5,826 nt of DNA from Dehalococcoidia bacterium (GTDB lineage: Bacteria; Chloroflexota; Dehalococcoidia; Dehalococcoidales; UBA1222): the NCBI GenBank assembly GCA_009776515.1, contig WRNP01000079.1:1-5826 (forward strand), in the 5' to 3' direction. Below are positions 5,156-5,826 of this stretch, piece by piece (position 1 is the stretch's first letter; each line of letters begins with the position of its first letter). The position numbers and the translations under genes are program-made. The notes beneath the pieces were generated by a model. The model saw only the letters and a program-made list of their open reading frames with translations. It made no database searches and was not told where the DNA came from.

Positions 5156-5826
5156 TTAAGACTTCCTTGCGTACATCAACACCATCAACACAAGGGCCAC
5201 CCCGAGAACAGCAGCCAGAACTACCAGCCACCATGGGAAATTCGAAGCCTCTTTCTCTGTCTCGGTATTAGTTATGGTAGCGGTTCTCTGAACTTCCATC
5301 GGTACCGATGTGGTAATAGTGGTCGGAACAACGGCCGTAGTAGCACTGATAACAGTGGTAGGAATTGTTGTAGCCACCGTTGCTGTGGCAGTATTGGTGT
5401 TGGTAACGGTGGTGGGAACTGTTGTGGCCACCGTTGCGGTGGTGGCACTTACAATGGTGGTACGAACCGTTGAGGTGGCCACATCTATGATGTCGTTGTA
5501 AACAGTAGAACGAACCGTGGTCGTGGCGGTATTGGTAACGGTTGTCGCCGGAGGAGTCACGGTAGTGGTTACCGGAGATGAGGTGGCGGTAATGGTGGTA
5601 GATACAGTGGCCGTAGTGGCATTGGTCACGGTGGTAGGTACGGTTACCGAGGTGGTAACGGTGGCGGTAACCGCTGCTCCACCAATCAGACTGACCGAAG
5701 TCACGGGCCTATTGCTATCTGTATATGTGCCATTGCCAAACCTCCCGCTACCATTGGATCCCCAAGCCATGACCGTGCTGTCGCTTGTCAGCGCCAGGGA
5801 GAAATTGTTCCCTGCTGTTATGGCGG
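5156..5826 (-). CDS. RCC1-repeat surface protein with Thr/Val-rich stalk and C-terminal membrane anchor (N-terminus outside window)
   Basis: The frame is open from the window edge at 5826 to TAA at 5156-5158, so 222 C-terminal residues are visible. The Met at 5768-5770 is internal: the codons before it read TAGNNFSLALTSDSTV and run straight into MAWGSNGSGRFGNGT. Together these make a canonical RCC1 (alpha-tubulin suppressor-like) repeat, which means more beta-propeller blades probably lie upstream. After the RCC1 unit comes a stalk of about 125 residues, of which 75 are Thr or Val, in imperfect repeats such as ATVATTVPTTVTN. Next are a charged TETEKE segment, a hydrophobic helix of about 22 residues (starting PWWLVVLAAVLGVALVL) and the cytoplasmic tail ARKS. 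This is the layout of a surface protein: propeller outside, extended and possibly O-glycosylated stalk, and an anchor in the membrane. The ligand is unknown. A terminator follows the gene. Confidence 0.85.
   Translation of the reverse strand, partial: AITAGNNFSLALTSDSTVMAWGSNGSGRFGNGTYTDSNRPVTSVSLIGGAAVTATVTTSVTVPTTVTNATTATVSTTITATSSPVTTTVTPPATTVTNTATTTVRSTVYNDIIDVATSTVRTTIVSATTATVATTVPTTVTNTNTATATVATTIPTTVISATTAVVPTTITTSVPMEVQRTATITNTETEKEASNFPWWLVVLAAVLGVALVLMVLMYARKS
5297..5671 (-). repeat. Degenerate tandem repeats encoding the Thr/Val stalk
   Basis: The stalk-coding DNA consists of imperfect in-frame repeats. The clearest pair is 5361-5390 and 5415-5447, whose starts are 54 bases (18 codons) apart; they share GTTGT(A/G)GCCACCGTTGC, and the second copy has one extra codon. 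Both encode versions of ATVATTxPTTV. Further copies toward 5671 are more diverged, rich in GGTAACGG-type words. The repeats follow codons, so they are protein repeats and not a CRISPR array or a DNA-level satellite. Confidence 0.7.

Noticed and set aside
5310..5671. Repeated DNA words that could be mistaken for a CRISPR array or minisatellite
   Set aside because: The repeats are in codon phase within one open frame, have no unique spacers and vary in length; they encode the Thr/Val stalk.
5156..5770. Taking the Met at 5768-5770 as the true start of the stalk protein
   Set aside because: The frame stays open to the window edge, and the upstream codons complete an RCC1 repeat that crosses this Met; the gene is partial.

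Overview
This 5.8 kb window looks like a core chromosomal region of a bacterium with about 50% G+C. The best guess is a member of the Chloroflexota, possibly Dehalococcoidia-like. That rests on three things: the dnaG-rpoD pair with a CX3C primase zinc motif, a sigma factor of about 500 residues with an acidic N-terminus, and the small double zinc-ribbon protein. The assignment comes from remembered family traits, not from a search. There are no rRNA or tRNA genes, insertion sequences or CRISPR arrays.

Layout from left to right. The window opens with the last 57 codons of purA (adenylosuccinate synthetase, + strand). A convergent gene follows (203-934, - strand) for a membrane-anchored, coiled-coil, probably extracytoplasmic protein with a C-terminal domain that resembles a degenerate transglutaminase-like fold. 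Next is a divergent 97-residue double zinc-ribbon protein (1181-1474, + strand) with a near-consensus sigma-70-type promoter, a strong ribosome binding site and a strong intrinsic terminator. Converging on it is the dnaG-rpoD operon (4841 down to 1606, - strand): DNA primase followed by the primary sigma factor, joined by a 4-base ATGA overlap. A TATAAT promoter lies about 92 bases upstream of dnaG. After a 314-base intergenic stretch comes the C-terminal part of a surface protein (5156-5826, - strand, N-terminus outside the window). It has an RCC1-type repeat, a long Thr/Val-rich repetitive stalk and a C-terminal transmembrane anchor.

How the genes relate. Primase and primary sigma factor link replication initiation with global transcription, as in the macromolecular-synthesis operon of many bacteria. 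The sigma factor's regions 2.4 and 4.2 are nearly those of E. coli sigma-70, which agrees with the two consensus-like promoters found here. dnaG lacks a visible Shine-Dalgarno sequence while rpoD has a strong one, suggesting that one transcript yields little primase and much sigma factor. The flanking genes appear functionally unrelated to this operon.

The window is mostly ordinary housekeeping sequence. The parts most worth a second look are the RCC1/Thr-Val-stalk surface protein, the coiled-coil protein with the apparently inactivated C-terminal domain, and the interrupted coding-like stretch between dnaG and the stalk protein. I saw no convincing new multi-gene system.
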